A DNA stretch of 38,258 bases from an uncultured Gammaproteobacteria bacterium. Lineage in GTDB: Bacteria > Pseudomonadota > Gammaproteobacteria > Pseudomonadales > Pseudohongiellaceae. How positions within the stretch are numbered: position 1 is the first letter of the stretch; the number at the start of each line of letters is the position of its first letter. The position numbers and the translations under genes are program-made. The notes under the pieces were generated by a model. It was not told the DNA's origin. It saw nothing but the letters and a program-made list of their open reading frames with translations, and searched no databases. This document shows, in pieces, positions 1-9,400 of this stretch. The DNA is taken from NCBI GenBank assembly GCA_913060695.1, contig CAJXUA010000027.1:1-38258 (forward strand). The letters are read 5' to 3'.

Positions 1-2
1 CA

Positions 3-50
3 TTCGATGCCAGTCGCCTGTTCAGTGATATTCATATGAAACAAGCTTGA
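3..50 (+). CDS. 3' end of an unidentified plus-strand gene (partial)
   Basis: An open frame from the window edge ends FSDIHMKQA followed by TGA at 48-50. It would converge with ntrC 25 bases further on. Only about 15 residues are visible, so the gene cannot be identified and may not be real. A 7-base inverted repeat (GCCAGTC at 9-15, GACTGGC at 49-55) spans the stop region. It could be part of a terminator, although no T-run follows. Confidence 0.25.
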   Translation, partial: FDASRLFSDIHMKQA

Positions 51-75
51 CTGGCGACAGAGTATCTACCTAGTC

Positions 76-1491
76 TCAGGCCTCGTCGTCGCTCTCGATC
101 TCTAGTTCTTTAATCTTCCTAGTAAGCGTATTACGCCCCCAGCCTAGTAGCATCGCCGCGTCTCGGCGACGCCCGGCGGTGTGCTTGAGCGCGACCTCGA
201 TCATCGTGCGCTCGAATACCGGCGTTGCCTGATTGAGGATCTCTCGGTGTCCTAGATTCAACTCCTGATCGGCCCAATTGTAGAGCAACTGTGACCAGCT
301 GCCAGCGCTGCTGACCTGCGCCTGCGCCTCTAGTAGCTCGGGCGGAAGATCGTCGATATGGACCTCACGGCTCGAGGCCATGACGGTAATCCAGCGACAG
401 AAGTTCTCCAGCTGCCGCACGTTGCCAGGCCAGCTTAGGCCTGTTAGGTATTTCTCTGTCTCGGGTCGAAAGACCTTTGGCTCTGTCTCTAACTCTTCCG
501 CGGCCTTCGCTAAGAAGTGTTGTGCTAGGCGTGGAATGTCTTCACGACGATCCCGTAATCGTGGAATGTGTATACGGATGACGTTGAGGCGGTGAAACAA
601 GTCTTCCCTGAACAAATGTTTGCTCACCAATAGCTCTAAGTTTTGGTGGGTCGCGGCGATGATGCGCACATCGACCTTGATGGGCGTGTGTCCGCCAACT
701 CTGTAGAACTCGCCGTCGCTGAGTACGCGCAGTAAACGAGTCTGTGTGTCTGCCGGCATGTCCCCGATCTCGTCGAGGAAAAGCGTGCCGCCATTAGCCT
801 GTTCGAAGCGCCCGGTGCGTTGAGCCGTTGCTCCAGTAAAGGCGCCTTTTTCATGGCCGAAGAGTTCGGATTCGATAAGATCTTTCGGAATCGCGGCTAC
901 GTTTAGTGCGATAAACTGATTCTTCTTGCGTGGGCTGTGGCGGTGCAGGGCATGGGCCACTAGTTCTTTACCGGTGCCCGACTCGCCGTTAATGAGTACG
1001 GTGATGTTGGACTGAGAGAGCCGGCCGATGGCGCGAAACACCTCTTGCATCGCGGGGGCTTCGCCGATTATATCTTTCGGGCTCTCCAATATGGGGGAAG
1101 GGAGTTCGACGTTCTTCTCGCGGGCGTGCTCCAGAGCCCTTACCGTCATTGCTACGGCCTCGTCGATATCGAAGGGCTTGGGTAGATACTCGAAGGCGCC
1201 ACGGCTATAGGAGGACACGGCGCTATCCAAATCCGAGTGCGCCGTCATAATGATGACAGGCAGCAAAGGGTATTGATCGTGCACTGTCGACAACAAATCC
1301 AAACCGTTGATACCCGGCATACGAATATCGCTGATTATGGCGTCTGGTCTCTCTTTCTCTAAACGGTGTAGAAGATCCTCACCATTTTCGAAACACTGAG
1401 TAGACAGCCCCGAGCGTGACAGTGACTTCTCTAATACCCAACGGATCGATTTGTCGTCGTCGAGCACCCAGACTGAATTATGCTTACTCAT
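76..1491 (-). CDS. ntrC: Nitrogen regulation response regulator NtrC (NR(I))
   Basis: Sigma-54-dependent activator of nitrogen-assimilation genes, 471 aa, normal length for NtrC. The order is a receiver domain (about 1-120; acidic pocket D12/D13, phospho-acceptor D55 in SDIRMPG, Lys in the LPKPFD stretch), an AAA+ domain (about 140-380; Walker A GESGTGKE, sigma-54 contact loop GAFTGA, Walker B-type TLFLDEIGD), and a C-terminal Fis-type helix-turn-helix ([19 protein letters not shown]). It follows ntrB by 59 bases on the same strand and is probably cotranscribed with it. NtrC-type boxes upstream of glnA and ntrB (4619-4663, 2791-2805) are the expected targets. The assignment is secure from domain order and context. 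Confidence 0.97.
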   Translation of the reverse strand: MSKHNSVWVLDDDKSIRWVLEKSLSRSGLSTQCFENGEDLLHRLEKERPDAIISDIRMPGINGLDLLSTVHDQYPLLPVIIMTAHSDLDSAVSSYSRGAFEYLPKPFDIDEAVAMTVRALEHAREKNVELPSPILESPKDIIGEAPAMQEVFRAIGRLSQSNITVLINGESGTGKELVAHALHRHSPRKKNQFIALNVAAIPKDLIESELFGHEKGAFTGATAQRTGRFEQANGGTLFLDEIGDMPADTQTRLLRVLSDGEFYRVGGHTPIKVDVRIIAATHQNLELLVSKHLFREDLFHRLNVIRIHIPRLRDRREDIPRLAQHFLAKAAEELETEPKVFRPETEKYLTGLSWPGNVRQLENFCRWITVMASSREVHIDDLPPELLEAQAQVSSAGSWSQLLYNWADQELNLGHREILNQATPVFERTMIEVALKHTAGRRRDAAMLLGWGRNTLTRKIKELEIESDDEA

Positions 1492-1550
1492 AGCCTATGA
1501 TCCTATGTGTGAAAAATATACTCGGGCATGAATTTTAGGACCCGAATATC

Positions 1551-2654
1551 CTATGGCATTGCTAACTTCTTAGTATCTTCTTTACACTCAACCGGAATAT
1601 AAATGGAGAAGCGTGTTTGTCCCGGTTTACTGCTGCACTTGATCATGCCCTTGTGCATATTAATTATGGAATGCGCGATCGAAAGTCCTAGTCCTGTGCC
1701 ATCGGCCCGGCCACTAATCATAGGATAGAAAATGCTGCCGATGAGTTCTTCCGGTATGCCTGGGCCATCGTCGACAATCTCAACGCGTGCCGCTAAGCGA
1801 TGAAAGGCAGCGCCAATGGTGACGTTGCGCAGCACCCGAGTAGTCAGCTTTATGGTGCCGCTACTATGGCGCACATTCGGGCTCTCTAGTGCCTGTAAGG
1901 CATTGCGCACGATATTGAGCACCGCTTGAATGAGCTGCTCGGAGTCCGCAAAAACATTCGGGATGCTTGGGTCGTAGTTGCGCTCAATGTGAATATCTTT
2001 ATCGAGGATCTCTGCTTCGATCAGATTGCGAACTCGTTCGAGTACTTCATGGATATTGATCGACTTAAACTCGGGGAGCTTCTTCGAACCCACTAATCGG
2101 TCTACTAATTTGTGCAGCCTGTCGGCCTCTTCGATGATGACGTTGGTGTAATCGCTTAGCTCGTTATCGGGTAGTTCCCGTGCCAGTAGCTGTGCCGCAC
2201 CGCGAATACCGCCGAGAGGATTCTTGATCTCGTGTGCTAGCCCGCGCACCAACTCACGCGTGGTTTCGTGAGTCGAGATAAGGGCCTCCTCCTTGCTGAT
2301 ACGCTCGGCATAATTAAGCGCCTGTAGCTCCATCAAGATATGGGCATCCTCGAGGTCGAGTAGAGGCGTGATCGTGTAGTCCACTACTATTGTGCGGCCC
2401 TGAGAGAGGTGTAGCTCGGTCCTGCGCTTCGTGAAGCTGCTATGAGTGCTCTTCGCGTTACTAATCTCTGTCACGTCTTGCTCGGCGTCGAAGAAGATGT
2501 CGCCTATCCACGCATGTTGTAGTTGTCGACCACTAATCGCTAGGAGGCTCTCGGCCGCTAGGTTGATGTAGATAAGCTTAAGGTCCTGGTCAAAAACTAG
2601 GACGCTAGTGCTCAGATTATCCAGTAGTCGTTTATGTAAATTGCTTATGCTCAC
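1551..2654 (-). CDS. glnL: Nitrogen regulation sensor histidine kinase NtrB (NR(II))
   Basis: Kinase/phosphatase partner of NtrC, controlled by PII in the known family; 367 aa and cytoplasmic (no membrane segments seen). It has an N-terminal PAS domain (about 8-110), a dimerisation domain with phospho-His141 in GLAHEIKNPLGG, and an HATPase domain with N-box NIVRNALQAL, G1 DDGPGIPEE and G2 GTGLGLSIAHS. The start is a GTG at 2654; no strong ribosome site is visible. The gene lies between glnA and ntrC. Its own upstream region carries an NtrC box and a -24/-12 sigma-54 promoter, suggesting autoregulation separate from read-through from glnA. Confidence 0.97.
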   Translation of the reverse strand: MSISNLHKRLLDNLSTSVLVFDQDLKLIYINLAAESLLAISGRQLQHAWIGDIFFDAEQDVTEISNAKSTHSSFTKRRTELHLSQGRTIVVDYTITPLLDLEDAHILMELQALNYAERISKEEALISTHETTRELVRGLAHEIKNPLGGIRGAAQLLARELPDNELSDYTNVIIEEADRLHKLVDRLVGSKKLPEFKSINIHEVLERVRNLIEAEILDKDIHIERNYDPSIPNVFADSEQLIQAVLNIVRNALQALESPNVRHSSGTIKLTTRVLRNVTIGAAFHRLAARVEIVDDGPGIPEELIGSIFYPMISGRADGTGLGLSIAHSIINMHKGMIKCSSKPGQTRFSIYIPVECKEDTKKLAMP

Positions 2655-2712
2655 AGGACTGCTCTATTCGAGTGCGGAAACGGGAAGGTTTCTGCTTAGT
2701 TAAAGGGGGACA

Positions 2713-2730
2713 TGCAATAAGTAAACCAAC
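2713..2730 (-). promoter_or_regulatory. Candidate sigma-54 promoter of ntrB-ntrC
   Basis: The minus strand reads TTGGTTTACTTATTGCA, giving the obligate GG-N10-GC spacing with a good -12 (TTGCA) and a weaker -24 (TTGGT rather than TGGCA). The predicted start is near 2702, about 48 bases before the ntrB GTG. The NtrC box centred at 2798 lies about 96 bp upstream. In enteric bacteria glnL is served by a sigma-70 promoter repressed by NtrC, so a sigma-54 promoter here would differ. Confidence 0.6.
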
Positions 2731-2790
2731 CGATAGCGTCATTGATATAAGGCTGCTGGGCTAGTAAACACGGGGGCTTGCGCCAACAAT

Positions 2791-2805
2791 GCACTAAAAT
2801 GGTGC
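2791..2805 (-). promoter_or_regulatory. NtrC-binding box upstream of ntrB
   Basis: GCACTAAAATGGTGC is a near-palindromic match to the NtrC enhancer consensus (GCACC-N5-GGTGC). It lies in the glnA-ntrB gap, downstream of the glnA terminator and about 96 bp upstream of the predicted sigma-54 start for ntrB. Confidence 0.85.
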
Positions 2806-2870
2806 GTCGCGCAATTGTGAGTTGTCACACAATAGGGCTGGGCTAATTCGCATTGCGCGAATTTGGCGCA

Positions 2871-2900
2871 AAAAAAACCCGACGCGAGGTCGGGTTTTTT
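2871..2900 (-). terminator. Rho-independent terminator of glnA
   Basis: Stem CCCGAC/GTCGGG (2878-2883 with 2889-2894) with a 5-base loop, flanked by an A-run at 2871-2877 and a T-run at 2895-2900. It therefore works as a U-tailed hairpin on either strand. It sits about 20 bases past the glnA stop codon. Confidence 0.9.
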
Positions 2901-2920
2901 CAATGTTCAATATTGCAACA

Positions 2921-4330
2921 TTAACAGCTGTAATACATATCGAACTCTACAGGGTGAGTAGAGCTGTTCAAGCGTGTGCAGTCTGCTTCTTTCAGTTCGA
3001 TGTAGGCATCGATCAGGTCGTCGCAGAATACGCCGCCTTCCTTGAGGAAGTCGCGATCCTTGTCTAGTGCTTCCAGAGCTTCGTCTAGGGAGTAGCACAC
3101 GCGTGGGATTAAGGCTTCTTCTTCTGGCTCAAGGTCGTAAAGATCTTTAGTGGCTGGGTCGCCAGGGTGGATCTTGTTCTTGATGCCGTCAAGGCCTGCC
3201 ATCAGCATGGCGGCGAAGAACAGGTAAGGGTTCGCCGTGGGGTCACCGAAACGCACTTCAACACGGATGGCGCGTGGGTTGCCGCCAAGTACGTAAGGAA
3301 TACGGATCGCAGCAGAACGGTTGCGCGAGGAGTATGCCAACAGAGTTGGTGCCTCGAAGCCCTTAACCAGACGCTTATAGGAGTTAGTAGAAGCGTTGCC
3401 GAATGCGTTCAGTGCTTTCGCGTGCTTGATGATGCCGCCGATGTAGTACAGGGCTTCTTCAGACAGGCCAGCATACTGGTCGCCAGCGAACACGTTCTTG
3501 CCTTCCTTAGAGATAGACATGTGGACGTGCATGCCGCTGCCGTTGTCGCCAACTAGGGGCTTAGGCATGAAGGTCGCAGTCTTGCCATAGGCATCGGCAG
3601 TGTTCAGTACACAGTACTTCAGGATCTGAACTTCGTCAGCCTTCTTCACTAGTGAGTTGAACTTAGCGCCGATCTCGAGCTGGCCCGCGTTGCCCACTTC
3701 GTGGTGGTGCAACTCGATAACCAGGCCCATCTCAGTCATTGTGTCGCACATTGCGCAACGCAGGTCGTGTAGGGAGTCAACTGGTGCAACTGGGAAGTAG
3801 CCGCCTTTAACCTTAGGACGGTGGCCCTTGTTGCCGCCTTCGATAGCCTTGTCTGAAGACCAGGCCGCTTCGTCGGAGTCAATCTCGAAGAAAGAGCGGT
3901 TCATTTCCGTCTTCCACTTCACTTGGTCGAATACGAAGAACTCTGGCTCTGGGCCGAAGAAGGCCTCGTCGCCGATACCAGTAGACTTGAGGTAAGCCTC
4001 AGCGCGGCGCGCAACAGAGCGCGGATCACGGTTGTAGCCTTGCATAGTCTTAGGTTCGATAATGTCGCAAGTAAGGTTTACTTGTGGCTCATCAACGAAA
4101 GGGTCGAGTACGGCGGTAGAGTCGTCTGGGCGCAAAATCATGTCTGATTCGTTGATGCCTTTCCAGCCAGCTACGGAAGAGCCGTCGAACATAACGCCCT
4201 CCATGAAAGAGTCGTTCACGACACTCGCTGGGAATGTAACGTGTTGTTCTTTGCCTTTCGTATCTGTAAAACGGAGGTCAACCCACTTTACATCGTTGTC
4301 TTTTATAAGTTTAAGAGTCTTTTCGGACAT
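2921..4330 (-). CDS. glnA: Glutamine synthetase type I
   Basis: ATP-dependent condensation of ammonium with glutamate to glutamine; 469 aa, the full length of the dodecameric bacterial GSI-beta enzyme. Visible signatures are FDGSSVAGW near residue 50, the [10 protein letters not shown] substrate motif, the ATP-binding stretch ending NRSAAIRIP, and DLYDLEPEE carrying the Tyr adenylylated by GlnE in regulated enzymes. The start is supported by GGAGG seven bases before ATG. It has a strong terminator and an upstream control region with a sigma-54 promoter and two NtrC boxes, and is followed by ntrB-ntrC, the classic glnALG order. Confidence 0.99.
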   Translation of the reverse strand: MSEKTLKLIKDNDVKWVDLRFTDTKGKEQHVTFPASVVNDSFMEGVMFDGSSVAGWKGINESDMILRPDDSTAVLDPFVDEPQVNLTCDIIEPKTMQGYNRDPRSVARRAEAYLKSTGIGDEAFFGPEPEFFVFDQVKWKTEMNRSFFEIDSDEAAWSSDKAIEGGNKGHRPKVKGGYFPVAPVDSLHDLRCAMCDTMTEMGLVIELHHHEVGNAGQLEIGAKFNSLVKKADEVQILKYCVLNTADAYGKTATFMPKPLVGDNGSGMHVHMSISKEGKNVFAGDQYAGLSEEALYYIGGIIKHAKALNAFGNASTNSYKRLVKGFEAPTLLAYSSRNRSAAIRIPYVLGGNPRAIRVEVRFGDPTANPYLFFAAMLMAGLDGIKNKIHPGDPATKDLYDLEPEEEALIPRVCYSLDEALEALDKDRDFLKEGGVFCDDLIDAYIELKEADCTRLNSSTHPVEFDMYYSC

Positions 4331-4529
4331 TCTTGATCCTCCGTGCGATCGAGAATGTGACGGCTTAGGTCACGGGTTAGTGGCTTGAAACATCGAGAAA
4401 TTCGATATTCCTTTGTAAAACCTTGCTTGCTTTAATTAATGGCTGCCAAGCATATAACAGCTGCTGCTCAACAAGTAGCTCTCTGAGCGCTATAATAGCG
4501 CGCAATTGGGCCTTGTGTGCAGGGGTAGG

Positions 4530-4546
4530 AGCAATAAATATGCCAG
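4530..4546 (-). promoter_or_regulatory. Sigma-54 promoter of glnA
   Basis: The minus strand reads TGGCATATTTATTGCT, an excellent match to TGGCAC-N5-TTGCW with exact GG-N10-GC spacing. The predicted start near 4519 gives a leader of about 190 bases before the glnA ATG at 4330. No sigma-70 alternative was established. Confidence 0.85.
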
Positions 4547-4618
4547 TCGAAAGATGAGCTCTAGCCCTTTAAATATAGGCCCTGTCATTTCTTCGCTATC
4601 ACTACGCCCCATTTATGC

Positions 4619-4633
4619 GCACCAATATGGTGC
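4619..4633 (-). promoter_or_regulatory. NtrC-binding box, glnA proximal
   Basis: GCACCAATATGGTGC is a perfect palindrome apart from its centre and matches the NtrC enhancer consensus. It is centred about 107 bp upstream of the predicted sigma-54 start of glnA. Confidence 0.9.
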
Positions 4634-4648
4634 TTTAAAAGTAACAAG

Positions 4649-4663
4649 GCACCAATATGGTGC
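4649..4663 (-). promoter_or_regulatory. NtrC-binding box, glnA distal
   Basis: A second identical GCACCAATATGGTGC lies 30 bp (about three helical turns) from the first, centred about 137 bp upstream of the predicted start. The pair resembles the tandem enhancer of E. coli glnAp2 (-108, -140). It also lies 43-57 bp upstream of the divergent thiI start. The 375-base gap 4331-4705 otherwise holds only the glnA leader. Confidence 0.9.
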
Positions 4664-4705
4664 GTTTGTTCGTCCATTGCACAAAATTACCCCTTAGGCT
4701 TCGTC

Positions 4706-6172
4706 ATGATTTACGTAGTTCGCTTTTTCCCCGAAATTATCATCAAAAGCCGCGAGGTAAGGCAGCGCTATATCGCCGTGCTGCGCCGTAGCCTGCGCAC
4801 GCAATTGAAGATACTTAATAGCCCCGCAACGATCTCGGGGGGGTGGGATAGTCTTAATATCGACGTCGAAGGCTGTTCTCAGGATATGCAGGCGCGCATC
4901 GTAAACCTACTCACGCGCACGCCTGGCATCGATCAGGTGCTAGAGGTACGCAAGTATCCGCTGGTGGACCTCGAGGGAGTGATAGCACTGTGCGTGGCCC
5001 ACAACGCGCCGCTTATCAGGGGCAAGAGCTTCTGTGTGCGCTGCAAGCGGGTAGGGGAGCACTCCTTCACCTCGATGGATGTGGAGCGTCAAGTTGGCTC
5101 CGCACTCATGCTGGACGTGGTCGATACGCGGGTAGACCTCGATCATCCGCAGGTGCCGGTGAGGGTCGATATCCACCACGACGAGGTCTCCATAGTCGAG
5201 CGCATACACAAAGGCTTGGGAGGCTACCCCCTAGGCACGCAAGATGCGGTGTTGTCGCTGATCTCCGGCGGCTTCGACTCGACAGTGTCTAGCTATCTTT
5301 GTATCAAGAGGGGCATGTTGACCCATTACTGCTTCTTCCGTTTGGGCGGCGCCGAACACGAGTTGGCAGTTAAGGAAGTGGCGCTGTATCTATGGCTCAA
5401 GTTTGGCGCCAGTCATCGCGTTAAGTTCATTACCATCCCCTTCGAGGAAGTGGTCGATGACATCGTTGCCAAGGTGGATAACTCGCAGATGGGCGTTGTG
5501 TTCAAGCGCCTATTGTACCGAGCCGCAACCGCCATCGCGGATACCTTAAAGATAGAGACTCTGGTGACCGGCGAGAGCGTGTCGCAGGTGTCTAGCCAGA
5601 CCCTCGCGAATCTCGCCGTCATAGACCGAGCAACAGAAAAGCTCGTCATCAGGCCGCTTGCTACCATGGATAAGCGCGAGATCATCGATGTTGCGCGCGC
5701 AATCGGCACGGAAGACTTCGTGAAGAACGTGCCCGAATACTGCAGCGTGATCTCTGTCAAACCCACCACCCGTGCACGCCTAGGAAGAATAGAGACGCAG
5801 GAGGCTTTGGTCGACGAAGATTTGTTCAATAAGGCGATAGCGAACGCAGAGTTTCAGATGATCGATCGCGTGATCGAGGGCATCGATAGGCGCAACAAAG
5901 ACCCTCTGCTGTACTGCGAAGCTGGCGATGATGTCACGATTATCGACATCAGGCATCCAGAGGAAGAGGAGAAAAATCCCTTAGGCATTGAGGTGCCAGG
6001 GCGAGAGATTCTTAAGATTCCCTTCTACGAACTGCGTACGGGTTTCGCCGAGCTTCCAACATCGATGCGCTACGCTCTTTACTGCGAGCGCGGTGTCATG
6101 AGTCGTTTGCATGCCTCTCATCTACAAGAGGAAGGGCATGCAAACGTCAGCGTGTTTAGGCTTTCTAAATAG
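4706..6172 (+). CDS. thiI: tRNA 4-thiouridine synthase / thiazole sulfurtransferase ThiI
   Basis: Makes s4U at tRNA position 8 and relays sulfur for the thiamine thiazole. It is 488 aa, matching the long gammaproteobacterial form. It has a ferredoxin-like/THUMP region (about 1-165), a PP-loop SGGFDS at 187-192, a Cys at 346 in VPEYCSVIS (equivalent to the disulfide-forming E. coli Cys344) and a C-terminal rhodanese domain with active Cys near 460 in LYCERGVMS. The gene is divergent from glnA and convergent with the RND pump gene 9 bases downstream. Confidence 0.97.
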   Translation: MIYVVRFFPEIIIKSREVRQRYIAVLRRSLRTQLKILNSPATISGGWDSLNIDVEGCSQDMQARIVNLLTRTPGIDQVLEVRKYPLVDLEGVIALCVAHNAPLIRGKSFCVRCKRVGEHSFTSMDVERQVGSALMLDVVDTRVDLDHPQVPVRVDIHHDEVSIVERIHKGLGGYPLGTQDAVLSLISGGFDSTVSSYLCIKRGMLTHYCFFRLGGAEHELAVKEVALYLWLKFGASHRVKFITIPFEEVVDDIVAKVDNSQMGVVFKRLLYRAATAIADTLKIETLVTGESVSQVSSQTLANLAVIDRATEKLVIRPLATMDKREIIDVARAIGTEDFVKNVPEYCSVISVKPTTRARLGRIETQEALVDEDLFNKAIANAEFQMIDRVIEGIDRRNKDPLLYCEAGDDVTIIDIRHPEEEEKNPLGIEVPGREILKIPFYELRTGFAELPTSMRYALYCERGVMSRLHASHLQEEGHANVSVFRLSK

Positions 6173-6181
6173 CCCGCGTTT

Positions 6182-9100
6182 CTACAGATTGGCGGCCGGG
6201 TCTACGTATGCCTCTGTACTATGGTCCTCGACGTGGGCACGGTGTGTCGTGAAGTCGTAGAGAATCAAATACAGGCTAGGCAGTAGGAACAGCGTGATCA
6301 CCGTTGCGAACAACACGCCAAAGGCGAGGGAGATCGCCATAGGCACGATGAAGAACGTTGCTGGAGTCGGTGTCGCCATGAGCGGCACAAGGCCGATGAA
6401 GGTCGTCATCGAGGTTAGGAAGATCGGCCGGAAACGGGCCACCCCCGCACTCGCCACCGCATCGGGCAAGGAGTGGCCAAGATGCACTTCCTTGTTGATG
6501 TAGTCGACCAGCACGAGGCTCGAGTTTACGACCACCCCGCCAAGCGCCACGATTCCAATCAATGAGAAGAACACCAGCTCCTGGCCCATGATGAAGTGAC
6601 CCATGATGGCGCCAATTGCCCCAAATGGAATAACGCTCATGATGATCAGTGGTTGGCTATAGGACTTCAAGGGAATTGCCAACAAGGCATAGATAATCAG
6701 CATCGCTAATGGATAGCTCGCGAACAGCCCGCCCATAGAGCGCGCACTCTGCTCTGCCTCGCCGCCAAGGGCGAGAGAGATCTGATACTCCTCTAACCAC
6801 TTAGGCGCGAATTCCGCATAGATCTCGCTAGTCACTTGTTCCGGCACACTGACGGATCTATCGATGTCCGCGTTGACCGTAATCACTCGACGACCGTCTT
6901 CGCGGTTGATGCTCGAGTAGCCGTTGCCTAGAGAGAGTTTCGCAACGTTCGATAGCGGCACTTCGCCGCCGTTGGGCGTACGCAGCATCATGTCTTCTAA
7001 GTTACCAAGTGATTGCCGCTCTTCTTCTGGATAGCGCACCATGACCTTGATCTGGTCGCCGCCGCGCTGGATTCTTTGCGCCTCGGCACCATAGAAAGCT
7101 TGTCGAACTTGGCGTGAAATATCGTCGAGCGTGAAGCCCAGTATTTCGCCCTCACGCAGGATCTCTATCTGCACCTCTTGCTTGCCCGCGCGGAAGGAGT
7201 CGCTGATGTCGAGCACGCCAGGGTAGCGGCCTAAGGCCTCGCGCAGTTCCGTGGTGGCGATCTGCAAGTTCTCTTCGTTGCGTCCCTCTAGGCGGAAGCT
7301 TAATGCTTGGCCAGCTGAGAAAGAGTCGGAAGTGTAACTGAGTTCCAATGCGTCGGGAATGATGCCCACTTTTTCGCGCCAGCGATCGCGGATATCGTTA
7401 GCACTTATCTCGCCCCGGGCCGCGTAGGAGTGCAGGATCATCACGACCTCTGCGATGTGGCTGCCTCCGGCAGTGCCTCGACCCGAGGGCGGTCCGCCAC
7501 GGTTCACCCGCGCGCCCAGTGTGGTGAGAGTCTTGTCTACTACGCTGCCGGGCATTGCCGGTGCGTCACCGGAGGCAATCATGTCGGTGAGTTCTTCGTC
7601 GAGTTCGAACTGCAGCTCTATGGCCGCCGCCTCAAGCTGCGCCAACGCGCGTTCGGTGACGTCTACCGCAACCCCTTCGGGCATCTGAATGCTGGCATAG
7701 ATACGATCCCCTTCTACAGCAGGGAAGAACTGGAATATCACGCGGCCACTGAGTAGTAGCGCAATAGTAATTAGGATAATGCCGGTGGCGAATGACCAAG
7801 TGGCGTAACGATACTTCAAGCACTTGCGCAGTGCAGGTTGATAAATATGCGTAGCGAAGTACTCGAGCCCGTAGGCGATGCGCTTCTGCAATAGTAACCA
7901 GCGATTCACGAGTGCGGAGCCCTCTAACCAATAGCCGGTAGTGCGCCTATGGGCGAGATGGCCTGGCAGAATTAGCTGAGACTCGATGACGCTGGCCACG
8001 AGACAGAGCACCACGACGCCGCCGATCACATTGAAGAACGCACCCATCGGGCCGTCGAGAATTAGCAATGGTAGGAAGGCGGCGATAGTCGTCATCACGC
8101 CGAAGATTACTGGGATGAACACGTCGAGCGTGCCCATCGAGGCCGCCTCGCGCGGGGAGTAACCCTCTTGCTCGAATACGAATATACGCTCACCTACGAC
8201 GATGGCGTCGTCGACGATAATCCCGAGCACTAGGATGAAGGCCATGATGGTGAGCGAGCTAATAGTGAGGCCAAGGGACGGGAACAGGCTCAGCGCGCCC
8301 AAGATGGCGATGGGGATGCCGGCGGCAACCCAGATGGCGATCTTGAAACGCAGGAATAGTGTTAAGACTAGAAGCACCATGAAGAAGCCGGAGTAGGCAT
8401 TGCCTGCCACGGTGGCGATGCGCTCTTTAAGTCCTTCGGCGTCGTCGGTTAGAATCATAAAGTCGACGCTAGCGGGAATGCGTGAGCGCTGGGCCTCGAA
8501 ATATTCCTTTACCTTCGCAGAAGAGGCCACGGTGTCTTCATTGCCAACGCGGTAGATGTCTACGATGGCGGCGTTCTTGCCGTTGACCCGTGCCGTTAGA
8601 TAACCCTCTTCGAAACCATCCTTCACTGTTGCGATATCGCCGAGACGTAACTGCGAACCATCGGGCATGGAGCGCACGATGATGTTCTCGTACTCGGCGC
8701 CTTCGAAGACACGGCCTTTGCTGCGCAATAGTATCTCGCCACCTTCTGTGCGCAGGGTGCCCGCTGGCATATCCATTGCGGAACGATTGATCGCGTTCGC
8801 CACTTGGTTCAGTGTGAGGTTGTACTGCCGCAGCGTGAACTCGGAGATCTCGATTGATATCTCAAAAGGGCGAATATAGCTGACCTCCACCCGGGAGATT
8901 CCGTCGAGATCGATAAGGTCGAGGCGAATGCCCTCTGCAATTTCCTTGAGGCTCGCGTCATCGGTGTCGGCAGCGAGTGCCAAAGACATCACGGTGCTCG
9001 AGGGCGAGAACGAGGCGATGATTGGCTGTTCGATATCGGCGGGGAAAGTGACGATGGCATCCACCGCACTCTTCACGTCGTTCAAGACGCGGTTCAGTTC

Positions 9101-9400
9101 TGCGCCCGAGGCGACCTCCACAGTTGCCGAGCAGGCACCTTCACGTGCGGTGGAGGTCATGCGCTCGACATTCTCAACGGTCTCTAGTGCTTCCTCTAGG
9201 GCTAGGCAGATGCCCTGTTCTACTTCCGCAGGCGCGGCGCCTGGGTAGGGCACGTTCACCTGAATGGTGCCCGTTTCGATGCTGGGGAATTCTTCTTGGC
9301 GCGTGTTCATGAAGGACACAATGCCCCCCACGATGAACACCATCATCAGCAGGTTAGAGGCAACTGTATTGTCGATAAACCAATTGATGATGGTTTTCAT
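6182..9400 (-). CDS. RND efflux pump inner-membrane subunit (AcrB/HAE-type)
   Basis: 1072-aa inner-membrane proton-driven exporter. It has an N-terminal helix (MKTIINWFIDNTVASNLLMM), two large periplasmic loops and two groups of membrane helices. The proton-relay aspartates are in LGIIVDDAIVVGE of TM4, and a second membrane bundle begins at SYPLAMLIIYALLAIPLKS. Its ATG overlaps the stop of the adaptor gene (ATGA), so the two are translationally coupled. No outer-membrane TolC-type gene is adjacent, so a housekeeping one is probably used. The substrate cannot be told from sequence; a multidrug or hydrophobic-compound class is likelier than metal. Confidence 0.93.
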   Translation of the reverse strand: MKTIINWFIDNTVASNLLMMVFIVGGIVSFMNTRQEEFPSIETGTIQVNVPYPGAAPAEVEQGICLALEEALETVENVERMTSTAREGACSATVEVASGAELNRVLNDVKSAVDAIVTFPADIEQPIIASFSPSSTVMSLALAADTDDASLKEIAEGIRLDLIDLDGISRVEVSYIRPFEISIEISEFTLRQYNLTLNQVANAINRSAMDMPAGTLRTEGGEILLRSKGRVFEGAEYENIIVRSMPDGSQLRLGDIATVKDGFEEGYLTARVNGKNAAIVDIYRVGNEDTVASSAKVKEYFEAQRSRIPASVDFMILTDDAEGLKERIATVAGNAYSGFFMVLLVLTLFLRFKIAIWVAAGIPIAILGALSLFPSLGLTISSLTIMAFILVLGIIVDDAIVVGERIFVFEQEGYSPREAASMGTLDVFIPVIFGVMTTIAAFLPLLILDGPMGAFFNVIGGVVVLCLVASVIESQLILPGHLAHRRTTGYWLEGSALVNRWLLLQKRIAYGLEYFATHIYQPALRKCLKYRYATWSFATGIILITIALLLSGRVIFQFFPAVEGDRIYASIQMPEGVAVDVTERALAQLEAAAIELQFELDEELTDMIASGDAPAMPGSVVDKTLTTLGARVNRGGPPSGRGTAGGSHIAEVVMILHSYAARGEISANDIRDRWREKVGIIPDALELSYTSDSFSAGQALSFRLEGRNEENLQIATTELREALGRYPGVLDISDSFRAGKQEVQIEILREGEILGFTLDDISRQVRQAFYGAEAQRIQRGGDQIKVMVRYPEEERQSLGNLEDMMLRTPNGGEVPLSNVAKLSLGNGYSSINREDGRRVITVNADIDRSVSVPEQVTSEIYAEFAPKWLEEYQISLALGGEAEQSARSMGGLFASYPLAMLIIYALLAIPLKSYSQPLIIMSVIPFGAIGAIMGHFIMGQELVFFSLIGIVALGGVVVNSSLVLVDYINKEVHLGHSLPDAVASAGVARFRPIFLTSMTTFIGLVPLMATPTPATFFIVPMAISLAFGVLFATVITLFLLPSLYLILYDFTTHRAHVEDHSTEAYVDPAANL

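Noticed and set aside
4590-4608. GG-N10-GC (GGCGTAGTGATAGC) as a glnA sigma-54 promoter
   Set aside because: Poor -12 and far too close to the NtrC boxes; the element at 4530-4546 fits much better.
4506-4697. 63-aa plus-strand frame upstream of thiI
   Set aside because: It contains both NtrC boxes and the glnA promoter, so it is regulatory DNA.
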